Positions 17,588 to 26,579 are shown, counted from the first letter of the stretch. The stretch: DNA of 61,012 bases from Treponema rectale (GCF_014202035.1 NZ_JACHFR010000003.1:375223-436234), one strand, 5' to 3'. Notes: a model not told the origin generated them from the letters alone. Translations and numbers: made by a program.

Positions 17588-18895
17588 TTATCTGGCCCGT
17601 CTCAGTGACCATACGACAATTTTGTCTGCAAGAAGGGACGGTCCGGATTTTTTTGTTGTAGTTCTGTCACATACAAGATCTACGGTTCTTAATGCCGTTC
17701 CGTCAGCATAGAAAATGATTTTTCCTAAAGACTGTCCGGCTGTAACTTCTTCAGAAACAAAATCAGGCTTTATAATCTTATACTGCATTTTTTTTCCTGT
17801 ATTTTTAGGAACTGTAAAACTTAAGTTCTCTGCAGGAATAAGATTAAAAGCTTCTTCCCTGCAGCATGGATTAGAAATCGTATAGATAAAATCCTGTTCA
17901 GGTGTATAAGTTTCAAAATTGTCAAAGCCATAATTTATAAGTTTTGTACCGTCTATAGAGCGGTAATAGTTTCCTTCCAGAGTGCTGTGGCCGGGCCCCC
18001 TCATTATTACTGCAAGAAAACGCTGGCCGTTCCGTTCTGCCGTAAGAGAAAGGTTGTAGCCGCTTTCGTCAATATAGCCGGTTTTAAGTCCGTCACAGCC
18101 TTCCAGTTCATCTAAGAGTTTATTTGTGTTGCTGATTGTGTATCCGTTATAGACAAGCTGTTTTTGAGAGTGAAATTCTTTCAGGCTGAAAGGAAAGCTT
18201 TTTATGTACCACAGTGCAAAATCCGTAAATTCGTATGGTGTCGTCAGATTTTCTGCACTGTAGCCTGAACTTTCGACAAAATATGTTGTCTTGAGGTTAA
18301 GAGACTGTATGAGCTCATTCATTCTTTTTACAAAGTTTTCCATGCTTCCGGAAACGTAGTTTGCAACTGCTATTGAAGCATCGTTTCCGCTTGCAACGGC
18401 AAGTCCAGAAAGAAGGGTTTTAAGGTTGACTCTGTCGCCTTCGTTAAGTCCCATGCGTGATGCATCATACGGAAGGTTTTTACTCCAGCTTTCAGGGGGT
18501 AGGGGAACGGTATCATTCATTGAGATGTTTTTATTTTTTATTTCTTCAAAAACAACGGCCATTTCTACAAGTTTAGTCATTGATGCAGGAGGAATCACTT
18601 CATCCGGATTTTTTTCATAAATTATGTTTCCTGTTGCCGCATCTACTACAACTGCACTTGCGGAATTAATTTCAAAATTATAGCCTGTTTTGTATGGAAG
18701 CCTGTGAAGCCGTTTCTGACGTTCAGGATAAAGTCCGTCCAGTGTTTCTTCAAGAGCAGAAGTTTCTTTTTCTGTAAGTGATTTTATTTCAGGGTTAAGA
18801 ATGGAAGATCTCCGTACTTCAAACATTATGCTCAGAAGTATGATTACCAGTGCCGAAGAAGATGCCGCTGCGATTACTTTTGTTTTTTTATTCAT
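17588..18895 (-). CDS. dacA: D-alanyl-D-alanine carboxypeptidase (PBP5/DacA type)
   Basis: 435 residues. An N-terminal signal anchor (7-25) precedes the S11 peptidase domain with Ser105-x-x-Lys108 (PASMTK), Ser169-Gly-Asn171 (ASGND) and Lys271-Thr-Gly273 (LKTGY). It trims the terminal D-Ala from peptidoglycan stem peptides. The C-terminal 110 residues match the PBP5 beta-rich domain (VSEEVTAGQSLGKIIFYADG). The end is 3 nt from the convergent propeller gene. It is 13 nt downstream of aroC, with which it may be co-transcribed. Confidence 0.94.
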   Translation of the reverse strand: MNKKTKVIAAASSSALVIILLSIMFEVRRSSILNPEIKSLTEKETSALEETLDGLYPERQKRLHRLPYKTGYNFEINSASAVVVDAATGNIIYEKNPDEVIPPASMTKLVEMAVVFEEIKNKNISMNDTVPLPPESWSKNLPYDASRMGLNEGDRVNLKTLLSGLAVASGNDASIAVANYVSGSMENFVKRMNELIQSLNLKTTYFVESSGYSAENLTTPYEFTDFALWYIKSFPFSLKEFHSQKQLVYNGYTISNTNKLLDELEGCDGLKTGYIDESGYNLSLTAERNGQRFLAVIMRGPGHSTLEGNYYRSIDGTKLINYGFDNFETYTPEQDFIYTISNPCCREEAFNLIPAENLSFTVPKNTGKKMQYKIIKPDFVSEEVTAGQSLGKIIFYADGTALRTVDLVCDRTTTKKSGPSLLADKIVVWSLRRAR

Positions 18896-18908
18896 GTAAG
18901 CTCCGTTT

Positions 18909-19970
18909 TTAAGCTCTTGATGCCCTGTTTCTCAGAATAAGGTCTGCAATTGTTATTGCTGACATAGCTTCTATTACGGGAATGATTCTCGGACAGAGGC
19001 ATACGTCGTGTCTTCCTTCTATAATTATGCTGCAGTTTTCTCCGTTTACATCTATCGTTTCCTGCTCAAGAAAAATACTTGGTACCGGTTTTACTGCGGC
19101 GCGGAAAATAATGTCATTGCCGTTGGTTACTCCTGCAAGAATTCCTCCTGCATTGTTTGTTTTAAATACAGGTCCGCTTCTCATCTGGTCGTTGTTTGTT
19201 TTTCCGTCTGAATCGGCACTTTCAAATCCTGCTCCGAATTCGATTCCCTTTACTGCACCGATTGAAAGAACAGCATGAGCAAGCATTGCATCCGCTTTAT
19301 CAAATACCGGTTCTCCAAGCCCCGTTCCGGCTCCTTTTATTACGCATTCAACTATTCCGCCGCAGGAGTTTTTGTTCATCCTGTATTCTTCAACGGCTGC
19401 AAGCATTTTTTCTGCAGCTTTTTTATCAGGACACCGCATAAGGTTTCTGTCTATTTCGGTGAAGTCGGTTTCTTCAGCCAGAATTCCCGCAGCTTTTCTT
19501 GTATATGCTGTTACAGAGATTCCGTATTGAGCAAGAAACATTTTTGCAAAGGCTCCTGCTGCAACTCTTGCACAGGTTTCCCGTCCGCTTGTCCGTCCGC
19601 CGCCTCTGTAATCCCTTATTCCGTATTTTTCAAAATAGGTATAGTCGCCGTGTCCCGGTCTGAAAACATCCTTTATATTGGAATAGTCTTTTGAATGCTG
19701 GTTTTCATTTCTTATAAGGATTGCAACAGGAGTTCCGGTTGTCATGCCTTCAAATACTCCGCTGAGAATTTCTGCCCTGTCAGATTCTTTTCTTGCAGTT
19801 ACGGCTGCACTTTTTGCACCAGGCTTTCTTCTGTCCATTTCTGACTGAAGGAATTCTTCATTGACTTTTATTCCGGCCGGACATCCGTCAATTATACATC
19901 CCAGCCCGGAACCGTGGCTTTCTCCGAATGTTGTTACCCTGAATGCATCTCCGAAACTGTTCCCTGCCAT
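18909..19970 (-). CDS. aroC: Chorismate synthase
   Basis: 353 residues, normal length. It converts 5-enolpyruvylshikimate 3-phosphate to chorismate with reduced FMN. Signatures are visible: TFGESHGSGLGCIIDGCPAG at the N-terminus, FRPGHGDYTYFEKYGIRDYR near residue 105, and GRHDVCLCPRIIPVIEAM near the C-terminus. The ATG at 19970 is chosen over a GTG nine nt upstream because AGGTGG sits 5 nt before it. It is followed closely by dacA; no other aro gene is present. Confidence 0.97.
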   Translation of the reverse strand: MAGNSFGDAFRVTTFGESHGSGLGCIIDGCPAGIKVNEEFLQSEMDRRKPGAKSAAVTARKESDRAEILSGVFEGMTTGTPVAILIRNENQHSKDYSNIKDVFRPGHGDYTYFEKYGIRDYRGGGRTSGRETCARVAAGAFAKMFLAQYGISVTAYTRKAAGILAEETDFTEIDRNLMRCPDKKAAEKMLAAVEEYRMNKNSCGGIVECVIKGAGTGLGEPVFDKADAMLAHAVLSIGAVKGIEFGAGFESADSDGKTNNDQMRSGPVFKTNNAGGILAGVTNGNDIIFRAAVKPVPSIFLEQETIDVNGENCSIIIEGRHDVCLCPRIIPVIEAMSAITIADLILRNRASRA

Positions 19971-20070
19971 GATTTCCACCTTTTTTTGTTTAATTAAGTG
20001 TTATTCTATCTTTATGTTGAATGAATGTCGAGTTTCTTTATGTAAGTTTGTTTCTACATAGAGAATTCAA

Positions 20071-20099
20071 TTGATTAAATCCCTTTAAATCACTAATAT
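20071..20099 (+). promoter_or_regulatory. Promoter of dapA
   Basis: -35 TTGATT (20071-20076), 17-nt spacer, -10 TAATAT (20094-20099), about 30 nt before the dapA ATG. Confidence 0.55.
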
Positions 20100-20129
20100 T
20101 GACTCGATTTATTTTGCAAGGAGACTGTC

Positions 20130-21035
20130 ATGGCATTAATACATGGTGCATATACTGCAATGATAACACCGATGCTTTCAAACGGTGACGTAGACTATGA
20201 AGGTTTTAGAAAAAACGTAATATTTCAGCTGGAGCAGGGTATCGACGGACTTCTTCCTCTCGGTACGAGCGGAGAAACACCGACTCTTGATGAAGATGAA
20301 GAAGAAAAGCTTCTTGAAATCATATTTCCGGTTGTTAAAGAATATAATGCAAAAAATAATCGTGACGTAAAGATTATGGTTGGTGCAGGCAGCAACAATA
20401 CAAGAGATGCCGTACGCTACTGTGAACGTGCTAAAAAGTTCGGCGCAGATTTTGCACTTGTTGTTACTCCTTATTACAACAAACCTAGTGATGAAGGTAT
20501 TTTCCGTCATTTTGAGGCTGTTTCGAAAGTAGGAATTCCGATTGTAGTTTATAACATTCAGGGCCGTACCGGAAAAAATATTTCTACTGCACTTCTTCAG
20601 CGCATCGTTGAACTTCCGAATATTGCCGGTGTTAAGGAAGCCAGCGGAAACATCAGCCAGATGATGGAAGTAATTGAAAAGATAAAACTTTCAAAACCTG
20701 ATTTTGCCGTTATGAGCGGAGATGACGGTCTTACTCTTCCTCTTATGGCAGCCGGTGGAGACGGAGTAATTTCTGTAGTTACAAATATGATTCCTGGCCT
20801 TATGGGTCAGCTTGTTCATGACTGTGAGAACGGAAAATTTGCAGAGGCAAGGGAACTTCATTACCGCCTGCAGCCTTTCTTCCGGGCAGCATTTGTAGAC
20901 GGAAATCCTACCTGCATAAAGTATGCAATGAACGTTAAGGGACTTCCGGCAGGAAGTGTACGTCTTCCGCTTGCAGAACCTGTGGATTCAGCAAAAAAAA
21001 TCATTGAAGATGCAATAAAAGCCTGCAGGCTCTAA
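20130..21035 (+). CDS. dapA: 4-hydroxy-tetrahydrodipicolinate synthase
   Basis: 301 residues. It condenses pyruvate with aspartate semialdehyde in lysine and diaminopimelate synthesis. The pyruvate-binding motif GTSGETPTL, the tyrosine segment VTPYYNKPSDEG and the Schiff-base lysine in GVKEASGN are all visible. A strong AAGGAG lies 7-8 nt before the ATG. It is followed 32 nt later by asd, whose product is its substrate, so the two make a pathway operon. Confidence 0.97.
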   Translation: MALIHGAYTAMITPMLSNGDVDYEGFRKNVIFQLEQGIDGLLPLGTSGETPTLDEDEEEKLLEIIFPVVKEYNAKNNRDVKIMVGAGSNNTRDAVRYCERAKKFGADFALVVTPYYNKPSDEGIFRHFEAVSKVGIPIVVYNIQGRTGKNISTALLQRIVELPNIAGVKEASGNISQMMEVIEKIKLSKPDFAVMSGDDGLTLPLMAAGGDGVISVVTNMIPGLMGQLVHDCENGKFAEARELHYRLQPFFRAAFVDGNPTCIKYAMNVKGLPAGSVRLPLAEPVDSAKKIIEDAIKACRL

Positions 21036-21067
21036 CAGCTCTGCATGTACCTGATAGGAGAAGAATT

Positions 21068-22168
21068 ATGGAAAAAATAAGTGTTGGTGTTCTTGGTGCA
21101 ACTGGTATGGTTGGTCAGCGCTATATAAAACTTCTGGAGAATCATCCGTGGTTTAAAGTAACTTATGTCGCTGCCTCACCGCGCAGTGCCGGAAAACTTT
21201 ATAAGGATGTTGTATCTTCAAAATGGCTTATTGGGGAAGAAATTCCTGCTGATGTTGCAAACCTTACTATTCAGGATGCAAACGATGCAAAACTTGCTGT
21301 AGGAAAGTGTAAGTTTGTATTCTCTGCTCTTGAGATGGGCAAGGATGAAATAAAGGCTCTTGAAGAAGCTTATGCTGCAGAGGGAATCCCTGTAGTTTCA
21401 AATGCAAGTGCTAACCGCTGGACAGAAGACGTGCCTATGCTTGTTCCTGAAATTAACTATTCTCATCTTGATATTATTAAGAAGCAGCAGGAACATCACG
21501 GATGGAAAAAAGGATTTATTGCCGTAAAGCCTAACTGTTCCCTCCAGACTTACATGATGCCTCTTCATGCTCTTATTCAGGCTGGTTATCCTGTTAAGCG
21601 CATGATCGTAACTACTCTTCAGGCAACAAGTGGAGCCGGATATCCTGGAGTTCCTTCTTTTGACATGATTGATAATATCGTTCCGTTTATCGGCGGCGAG
21701 GAAGAAAAGACAGAAAAAGAATGTCTTAAGATTCTTGGTAAAGTTGATGGAGACAAAATTGCAAATGCAGCTCTTCCTCTTGTAAGCTCAACCTGTACCC
21801 GTGTTCCTGTAATTGACGGACATACAGCCTGCGTTTCTCTTGAATTTGATCTTCCGGAAGATAAAAAACCTTCTCTTGAAGAAATTGAAAAAATCTGGAC
21901 TTCATATAAATCTGTGCCGCAGGAACTTGAACTTCCTAGTGCTCCTGTACATCCGATTGTTGTACGTCATGAAGAAAATCGTCCTCAGCCTAGGCGTGAC
22001 CGCGAAACAGAAAAAGGCATGGCATGTGTAATCGGCCGTCTGCGCAAATGTGCTGTATTTGACGTTAAGTTTGTTGCACTGAGCCATAATACAAAGCGTG
22101 GTGCTGCAATGGGCGGTATTCTTAATGCGGAACTTCTTAAATCAAAGGGCTTTTTTGACAATCTCTAG
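21068..22168 (+). CDS. asd: Aspartate-semialdehyde dehydrogenase (archaeal/fungal-like subtype)
   Basis: 366 residues, longer than the usual 330-340 bacterial enzyme. It reduces aspartyl phosphate to the semialdehyde. The NADP-binding start GVLGATGMVGQRYIKLL, the catalytic cysteine in KPNCSLQTYMMPL and the histidine region VVRHEENRPQPRRDR are visible. The C-terminal pattern RPQPRRDRETEKGMACVIGR is characteristic of the archaeal/fungal subtype. It has AGGAG 8 nt before the ATG. It follows dapA and precedes the leucine attenuator. Confidence 0.95.
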   Translation: MEKISVGVLGATGMVGQRYIKLLENHPWFKVTYVAASPRSAGKLYKDVVSSKWLIGEEIPADVANLTIQDANDAKLAVGKCKFVFSALEMGKDEIKALEEAYAAEGIPVVSNASANRWTEDVPMLVPEINYSHLDIIKKQQEHHGWKKGFIAVKPNCSLQTYMMPLHALIQAGYPVKRMIVTTLQATSGAGYPGVPSFDMIDNIVPFIGGEEEKTEKECLKILGKVDGDKIANAALPLVSSTCTRVPVIDGHTACVSLEFDLPEDKKPSLEEIEKIWTSYKSVPQELELPSAPVHPIVVRHEENRPQPRRDRETEKGMACVIGRLRKCAVFDVKFVALSHNTKRGAAMGGILNAELLKSKGFFDNL

Positions 22169-22218
22169 GTTGCAGAATTGAACTTGAATAAAAAGTAAAT
22201 TAGGAGTATAAAGAGATT

Positions 22219-22284
22219 ATGATTAAATTGAACCTTCTACTATCCCTAGATTCTCACTGTGATTGCTCAGGCACTAGGTTTTAG
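22219..22284 (+). CDS. leuL: Leucine leader peptide of the leuA attenuator
   Basis: A 21-codon open frame starting MIKLNLLLSLDS, with five leucines among residues 4-10. Three of these are CTA, a codon that is uncommon in the neighbouring genes, which mainly use CTT. AGGAG lies 12 nt upstream (22202-22206). The stop TAG is 36 nt before a strong terminator that lies ahead of leuA. Ribosome stalling at these codons under leucine shortage would favour an antiterminator. The arrangement is the classic attenuator; the alternative pairing was not folded. Confidence 0.8.
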   Translation: MIKLNLLLSLDSHCDCSGTRF

Positions 22285-22320
22285 TATTGTTCAATATCAT
22301 ATTTGATTTGTAAACAAAGG

Positions 22321-22351
22321 GACCTGTTGCTTAGGCGGCAGGTCTTTTTTT
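22321..22351 (+). terminator. Attenuator terminator before leuA
   Basis: A 10-bp stem GACCTGTTGC / GCGGCAGGTC with two G-U pairs, loop TTAG, then seven T. It lies between the leader peptide and leuA, 24 nt before the leuA ATG. AGGT at 22276-22279 or CAGG at 22268-22271 could pair with its left arm as an antiterminator. Confidence 0.85.
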
Positions 22352-22374
22352 ATTGTAAAAGGGAGTGTAATGAT

Positions 22375-24057
22375 ATGAGCGGAATGAATCCAAACGGAAA
22401 ATACGGTTCTTTTGTTGATCTTGATTTTACAGAAAGAACATGGCCTTCAAAGAGAATAACAAAAGCCCCTCTCTGGTGTTCTGTTGACCTCAGGGACGGT
22501 AATCAGGCTCTTGTAAATCCAATGGGAATTGATACAAAGCTTGCATTCTTTGATCTTCTGGTAAAAATCGGTTTTAAGGAAATTGAAGTAGGATTTCCTG
22601 CTGCCAGTGATACTGAATATGATTTCTGCCGCCGCCTCATAGAAGAAAATCACATACCTGACGATGTAACGATTCAGGTTTTATGTCAGGCAAGGGAAAA
22701 ACTTGTTAAAAAGACAGTGGAAGCTCTTAAGGGCTGTAAGCAGGCAATTTTTCATATTTATAATTCAACATCTCCTGCTCAGCGTAAGTATACCTTCGGA
22801 AAATCAAAGGAAGAAATTAAGCAGATTGCAGTAGAAGGGGTCCGCTGTATAAAAAGCTGTCTTTCTGAAGAAGACCGTAAAAAGATTCGCATTGAGTATT
22901 CTCCGGAAAGTTTTTCAATGACTGAAATTGACTATGCAATTGAAGTTTGCGAGGCTGTAAAGGCAGAGTGGGATCTTCTTCCCGGTGAAAAAATAATCAT
23001 GAATCTTCCTACAACCGTTGAGTGCTATACTCCGAATGTTTATGCAGACAGAATTGAATATTTTGCAAAGCATATTTCAGACCGTGAGAATGTAATTATT
23101 TCAACCCACTGTCATAATGACAGGGGAACCGGTGTTGCTTCAGCAGAACTTGCCCTTCTTGCAGGCGCTGACAGAACTGAAGGCTGTCTTTTCGGAAACG
23201 GAGAACGTACCGGAAACCTTGATATAGTTAATGTTGCCCTTAATATGTTTTCTGAGGGAATTGATCCTGAACTTGATTTTACAAATCTTCCTGAAATTGC
23301 AGAACTGTATAACCGCTTTACCGGAATGGAAATTAATCCGAGAAGCCCGTGGGCGGGAGAACTTGTATTTACGGCATTCAGCGGTTCTCATCAGGATGCC
23401 ATCAGAAAAGGAATGGCTGCCAGAACAAAGATGGATAAAAATGCTCTTTGGGATGTTCCTTACCTTCTTATTGATCCTCATGATATCGGACGTCAGTATG
23501 AAGGAATAATCCGTATCAACAGTCAGAGCGGAAAGGGTGGAGCTGCCTATATTCTTGAAGAAAAATATGGACTTATTCTTCCTAAGGCCATGCATCCTGC
23601 TTTGGGAGACATTATCAAGACTGCTGCTGATAAAGCTCAGCGTGAACTTCAGACAGAAGAAATTTACAATCTCTTCGTTAAACAGTGGCTTGATGCAAAG
23701 GGAAATCTCTCTATTGTAGACCTTTCTGAAACTCATCTCGAAGGAAGCGGAACTTCCGGAGAAACTACCATGTGCCGCGGCGTAGTAACCTGGAAGGGAG
23801 AAAAGTTTACTATCGGTGAAAAAGGAAACGGACCTCTTGATGCCTTTTCTTCAGCATTAAAGTCAACTCCTGCTCCAGCCTTCAGTATTACTGCATTCCA
23901 TGAACACAGTGTCGGAACCGGAAACGATACCAGTGCCGTTGCTTATGTTCAGATTACCTGTGAAGACGGACAGCAGTATTGGGGTGCCGGAAAATCCACC
24001 AGTGTCGGAAGGGCTGGTATTGATGCTGTTGTAAGCGCCCTTAACCAGATAAGATAA
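22375..24057 (+). CDS. leuA: 2-isopropylmalate synthase
   Basis: 560 residues, the length of the long LeuA type with a C-terminal regulatory domain. It condenses acetyl-CoA with 2-ketoisovalerate, the first committed step to leucine. The HMGL-like barrel shows CSVDLRDGNQALVNPM at the N-terminus and the metal motif STHCHNDRGTGVASAELALLAGADR near 245-270. The C-terminal domain (about 430-560) would bind leucine. The ATG at 22375 has GGGAG 9 nt upstream; the open frame extends upstream through the terminator and is not used. Homocitrate synthase or citramalate synthase is less likely because of the leucine-rich leader. Confidence 0.95.
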   Translation: MSGMNPNGKYGSFVDLDFTERTWPSKRITKAPLWCSVDLRDGNQALVNPMGIDTKLAFFDLLVKIGFKEIEVGFPAASDTEYDFCRRLIEENHIPDDVTIQVLCQAREKLVKKTVEALKGCKQAIFHIYNSTSPAQRKYTFGKSKEEIKQIAVEGVRCIKSCLSEEDRKKIRIEYSPESFSMTEIDYAIEVCEAVKAEWDLLPGEKIIMNLPTTVECYTPNVYADRIEYFAKHISDRENVIISTHCHNDRGTGVASAELALLAGADRTEGCLFGNGERTGNLDIVNVALNMFSEGIDPELDFTNLPEIAELYNRFTGMEINPRSPWAGELVFTAFSGSHQDAIRKGMAARTKMDKNALWDVPYLLIDPHDIGRQYEGIIRINSQSGKGGAAYILEEKYGLILPKAMHPALGDIIKTAADKAQRELQTEEIYNLFVKQWLDAKGNLSIVDLSETHLEGSGTSGETTMCRGVVTWKGEKFTIGEKGNGPLDAFSSALKSTPAPAFSITAFHEHSVGTGNDTSAVAYVQITCEDGQQYWGAGKSTSVGRAGIDAVVSALNQIR

Positions 24058-24165
24058 GTTTTATAACAGAAAATTATCCAGGCAGAGGCTTTGCAGAATG
24101 TAACCCTGATTGTCATCCGGTGTTTGTTTTATTGACTATTGCAAGGGCAATAAACACGCAGTTTT

Positions 24166-24216
24166 GGGGGCTGTGTTCTGACTTAAAGATTGTACTTATC
24201 AATCAGCCCCTTTTTT
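24166..24216 (+). terminator. Terminator downstream of leuA
   Basis: GGGGCTG (24167-24173) pairs with CAGCCCC (24204-24210), then six T. The loop is 30 nt long. The ends resemble the GGGRCTGTC ends of elements at 31.5 and 36.3 kb. Confidence 0.65.
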
Positions 24217-24238
24217 CTGCATCCTCCTCTCCTTTTGA

Positions 24239-24278
24239 CCTCCGCAGCATCCGTTGGATATGCGGGGGTTTTTCTTTT
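24239..24278 (+). terminator. Second terminator downstream of leuA
   Basis: CCTCCGCA / TGCGGGGG with an inner ATCC/GGAT pairing, followed by TTTTTCTTTTT. Confidence 0.75.
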
Positions 24279-24336
24279 TAAATCCCCGTACTTTTAAAAA
24301 AAATAAAATATTTTATAAAAAAAATCAAAAATCCTA

Positions 24337-24365
24337 TTGACCATTTTTATGTTAATGTATATATT
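24337..24365 (+). promoter_or_regulatory. tRNA-Lys promoter
   Basis: -35 TTGACC (24337-24342), 17-nt spacer, -10 TATATT (24360-24365), 23 nt before the tRNA 5' end. Confidence 0.8.
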
Positions 24366-24388
24366 ATCCTCACGTTCAACGAACGGAT

Positions 24389-24461
24389 GGGCTATTAGCT
24401 CAGGTGGTAGAGCACCGCCCTTTTAAGGCGGCTGTCTGCAGTTCGAGTCTGCAATAGCTCA
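24389..24461 (+). tRNA. tRNA-Lys (anticodon TTT)
   Basis: 73 nt with a full cloverleaf. The acceptor GGGCTAT pairs with ATAGCTC, the D arm is AGCTCAGGTGGTAGAGC, the anticodon loop CTTTTAA gives TTT, and the T arm contains GTTCGAGTC. CCA is not encoded. Confidence 0.97.
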
Positions 24462-24467
24462 CATTAA

Positions 24468-24498
24468 GCATCGGAAGTAATTCCGGTGCTTTTTTTTT
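24468..24498 (+). terminator. Terminator after tRNA-Lys
   Basis: GCATCGGAA / TTCCGGTGC (one G-U-type mismatch position), loop GTAA, followed by nine T. Confidence 0.92.
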
Positions 24499-24535
24499 AC
24501 CCCGGATAGTACTGTCTTTTAATATTCAGCCGGCA

Positions 24536-24564
24536 TTGTTCTTTATGTTAAAAGCAGTTATAAT
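24536..24564 (+). promoter_or_regulatory. gltX promoter
   Basis: -35 TTGTTC (24536-24541), 17-nt spacer, perfect -10 TATAAT (24559-24564). The leader is about 35 nt. Confidence 0.7.
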
Positions 24565-24605
24565 CCCAGGAGAAATTAAGATTAACTGTTATATATGAGG
24601 TTTTT

Positions 24606-26180
24606 ATGGAAAAAGAAGTAAGGGTTCGCTATGCTCCGTCTCCAACCGGGCTTCAGCATATCGGCGGCGTAAGAACTGCGCTTTTTAATTATCTTTATGC
24701 ACGTTCACAGGGTGGAAAATTTATTCTCCGTCTTGAAGATACAGACCGTACCCGTTATGACGAGAAGTATGTACAGAACCTGTATGATACTATGGCATGG
24801 CTTGGAATTGACTGGGATGAAGGCGGTTCAAAAGGGGGTGAATATGGCCCTTATGTTCAGAGTGAGCGTTTTGAGCTTTACAAGGAATATGCACAGAAAC
24901 TTGTAGAGAAGGGTGAGGCCTATTACTGTTTCTGTGACGCAGAACGTCTCGAAAGAATCAGAAAAATACAGACAGAAAACAAGCTTCCACCTGGATATGA
25001 CCGCAACTGCCGTCATCTTACTCCTGAGGAAATCAAGGCTAATCTTGATGCAGGAAAACCTTACGTAATAAGACTTAAGGTTCCTCTTGAGGGAGAAACA
25101 AAATTTACTGATCATCTTCTTGGTGACATCGTCTGGAAAAATGAAGATATTTCTCCAGATCCTGTTCTGCTTAAGTCAGACGGATTTCCTACATATCATC
25201 TTGCAAATATTGTAGATGACCATATGATGAAAATTACTCATGTAATGCGTGCTCAGGAATGGATTCCTTCAACACCTCTTCATGTTCAGATGTACCGTTC
25301 ATTTGGCTGGGAACATCCGGAATTCTGCCATCTTCCGATGGTAAACGGTTCTGACGGTAAGAAGCTTTCAAAACGTCACGGATCAACATCCCTTAATGAA
25401 TTCCGCGCAAGAGGCTATCTTCCACAGGCAATCGTTAATTATGTAGCTCTTCTCGGCTGTTCTTATGATGATGGTGTTGATATGTATACTCTTGAAGAGC
25501 TTGGAAAGAAGTTTAAGCTTGAACATCTTAATAAGGCTCCTGCAGTTTTTGATTACAAAAAGCTTGAGTGGTATAACGGTCAGTATATCCGTGCACTTAC
25601 TGATGAAGAACTTTATAAGTGGACACTGCCTTTTATTACCGGAACAGGAGACGCATGTCTTGAAATTAATCCTGAAAATCCTCAGCCGAAACCAAAAGTT
25701 GGTCCGGAATATTCTGGAGTAGCTATGGGAGATGATGGAGAACCGGTTTGTGTAGATTCTTCAATGAATATGTCATCGGCAGATGTAAAGGCTGCATTGA
25801 TGAAGCTTATGCCTCTCATTAAAGAACGCCTTCATTTCCTTACGGATGCTGCAGAAATGGTTCACTTCCTTTTTACAGAACCGGCAGTTCCTCCTAAGGC
25901 TGACATCATTCCTAAAAAGATTGATGAGGCAAAGACAAAAGAAGTTCTTGAAAATGCAATTGAATTCGTAAAACAGCTTCCTTCTCTTGATCATGAAGCC
26001 AGCGAAGCTCTCGCAAAAAGCTATGCGGAAAAACTTGGAATAAAGCTGGGAGATTTCATGATGCCTATACGCATGGCTGTAACAGGAAGTCGTGTTTCTC
26101 CACCTCTTATGGGATCGATTCTTATACTTGGTGTTGAGAAATCTGTAGAAAGAATCCGCAGGACTCTTGCAGAGTTTTAA
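24606..26180 (+). CDS. gltX: Glutamyl-tRNA synthetase
   Basis: 524 residues, class I synthetase. HIGH-type motif in RYAPSPTGLQHIGG (near residue 8-21) and KMSKS-type motif in KKLSKRHGS (near 255). It charges tRNA-Glu, and in many bacteria that lack GlnRS also tRNA-Gln. The segment between about 340 and 395 (NPENPQPKPKVGPEYSG) is an extra loop compared with common bacterial enzymes. It stands between tRNA-Lys and trpR-like genes, with its own promoter and a terminator following. Confidence 0.97.
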   Translation: MEKEVRVRYAPSPTGLQHIGGVRTALFNYLYARSQGGKFILRLEDTDRTRYDEKYVQNLYDTMAWLGIDWDEGGSKGGEYGPYVQSERFELYKEYAQKLVEKGEAYYCFCDAERLERIRKIQTENKLPPGYDRNCRHLTPEEIKANLDAGKPYVIRLKVPLEGETKFTDHLLGDIVWKNEDISPDPVLLKSDGFPTYHLANIVDDHMMKITHVMRAQEWIPSTPLHVQMYRSFGWEHPEFCHLPMVNGSDGKKLSKRHGSTSLNEFRARGYLPQAIVNYVALLGCSYDDGVDMYTLEELGKKFKLEHLNKAPAVFDYKKLEWYNGQYIRALTDEELYKWTLPFITGTGDACLEINPENPQPKPKVGPEYSGVAMGDDGEPVCVDSSMNMSSADVKAALMKLMPLIKERLHFLTDAAEMVHFLFTEPAVPPKADIIPKKIDEAKTKEVLENAIEFVKQLPSLDHEASEALAKSYAEKLGIKLGDFMMPIRMAVTGSRVSPPLMGSILILGVEKSVERIRRTLAEF

Positions 26181-26200
26181 TTGAACTGAACTGGAAAAAT

Positions 26201-26238
26201 GGCCGTTGTTTCCTGCATGGAAAGGGCGGTCTTTTTTT
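26201..26238 (+). terminator. Terminator after gltX
   Basis: GGCCGTTGTTTCC pairs with GGAAAGGGCGGTC with mismatches, loop TGCAT, followed by seven T. Confidence 0.75.
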
Positions 26239-26273
26239 GCTTTTTAGAAAAATACATTGAGGTGCATGCCATT

Positions 26274-26579
26274 ATGAGTGACAACGATGTAAATTCCACA
26301 ATTAAAGAAATCTGCTCGCTGCTTGCCGAAATTAAGGATGAAACACTTATCTTTGATTTTTTCGGCTGTCTGTTTACTAAGGCAGAACTTAAAGATTTTT
26401 CGAACCGCTGGAATCTTGTAAAGGAACTTGATGCCGGAACTACTCAGCGCGAAATTGCAAAAAAATTCAGTATGTCATTGTGCAATATTACCAGAGGTTC
26501 CCGTGAAATGAAAAAGGAAGACTCTGCTTTTACGAAAGTTCTTTCTATCCTGAAAAACCGGGAAAAGGCTGATCAGTAA
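26274..26579 (+). CDS. trpR: TrpR-family repressor
   Basis: 101 residues. The helix-turn-helix GTTQREIAKKFSMSLCNITR followed by GSREMKKE closely follows the TrpR pattern (SQREL...ATITRGSN). TrpR binds operator DNA when loaded with tryptophan; the YerC/TrpR-like branch has other roles. The ATG at 26274 has GAGGTG 9 nt upstream; the open frame upstream of it runs through the gltX terminator and is not used. No trp genes are in the window, so the target is unknown. Confidence 0.85.
   Translation: MSDNDVNSTIKEICSLLAEIKDETLIFDFFGCLFTKAELKDFSNRWNLVKELDAGTTQREIAKKFSMSLCNITRGSREMKKEDSAFTKVLSILKNREKADQ

Larger units (their letters stand above)
24058..24336. other. Intergenic region with two terminators
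   Basis: No gene seen. After leuA it holds an AT-rich inverted repeat (TTTATTG / CAATAAA around 24129-24154), two terminator hairpins (listed separately), and an A/T-rich stretch leading into the tRNA-Lys promoter. Confidence 0.6.

Noticed and set aside
22303-22374. N-terminal extension of leuA
   Set aside because: The extra codons pass through the attenuator terminator; the ATG at 22375 has its own ribosome site.
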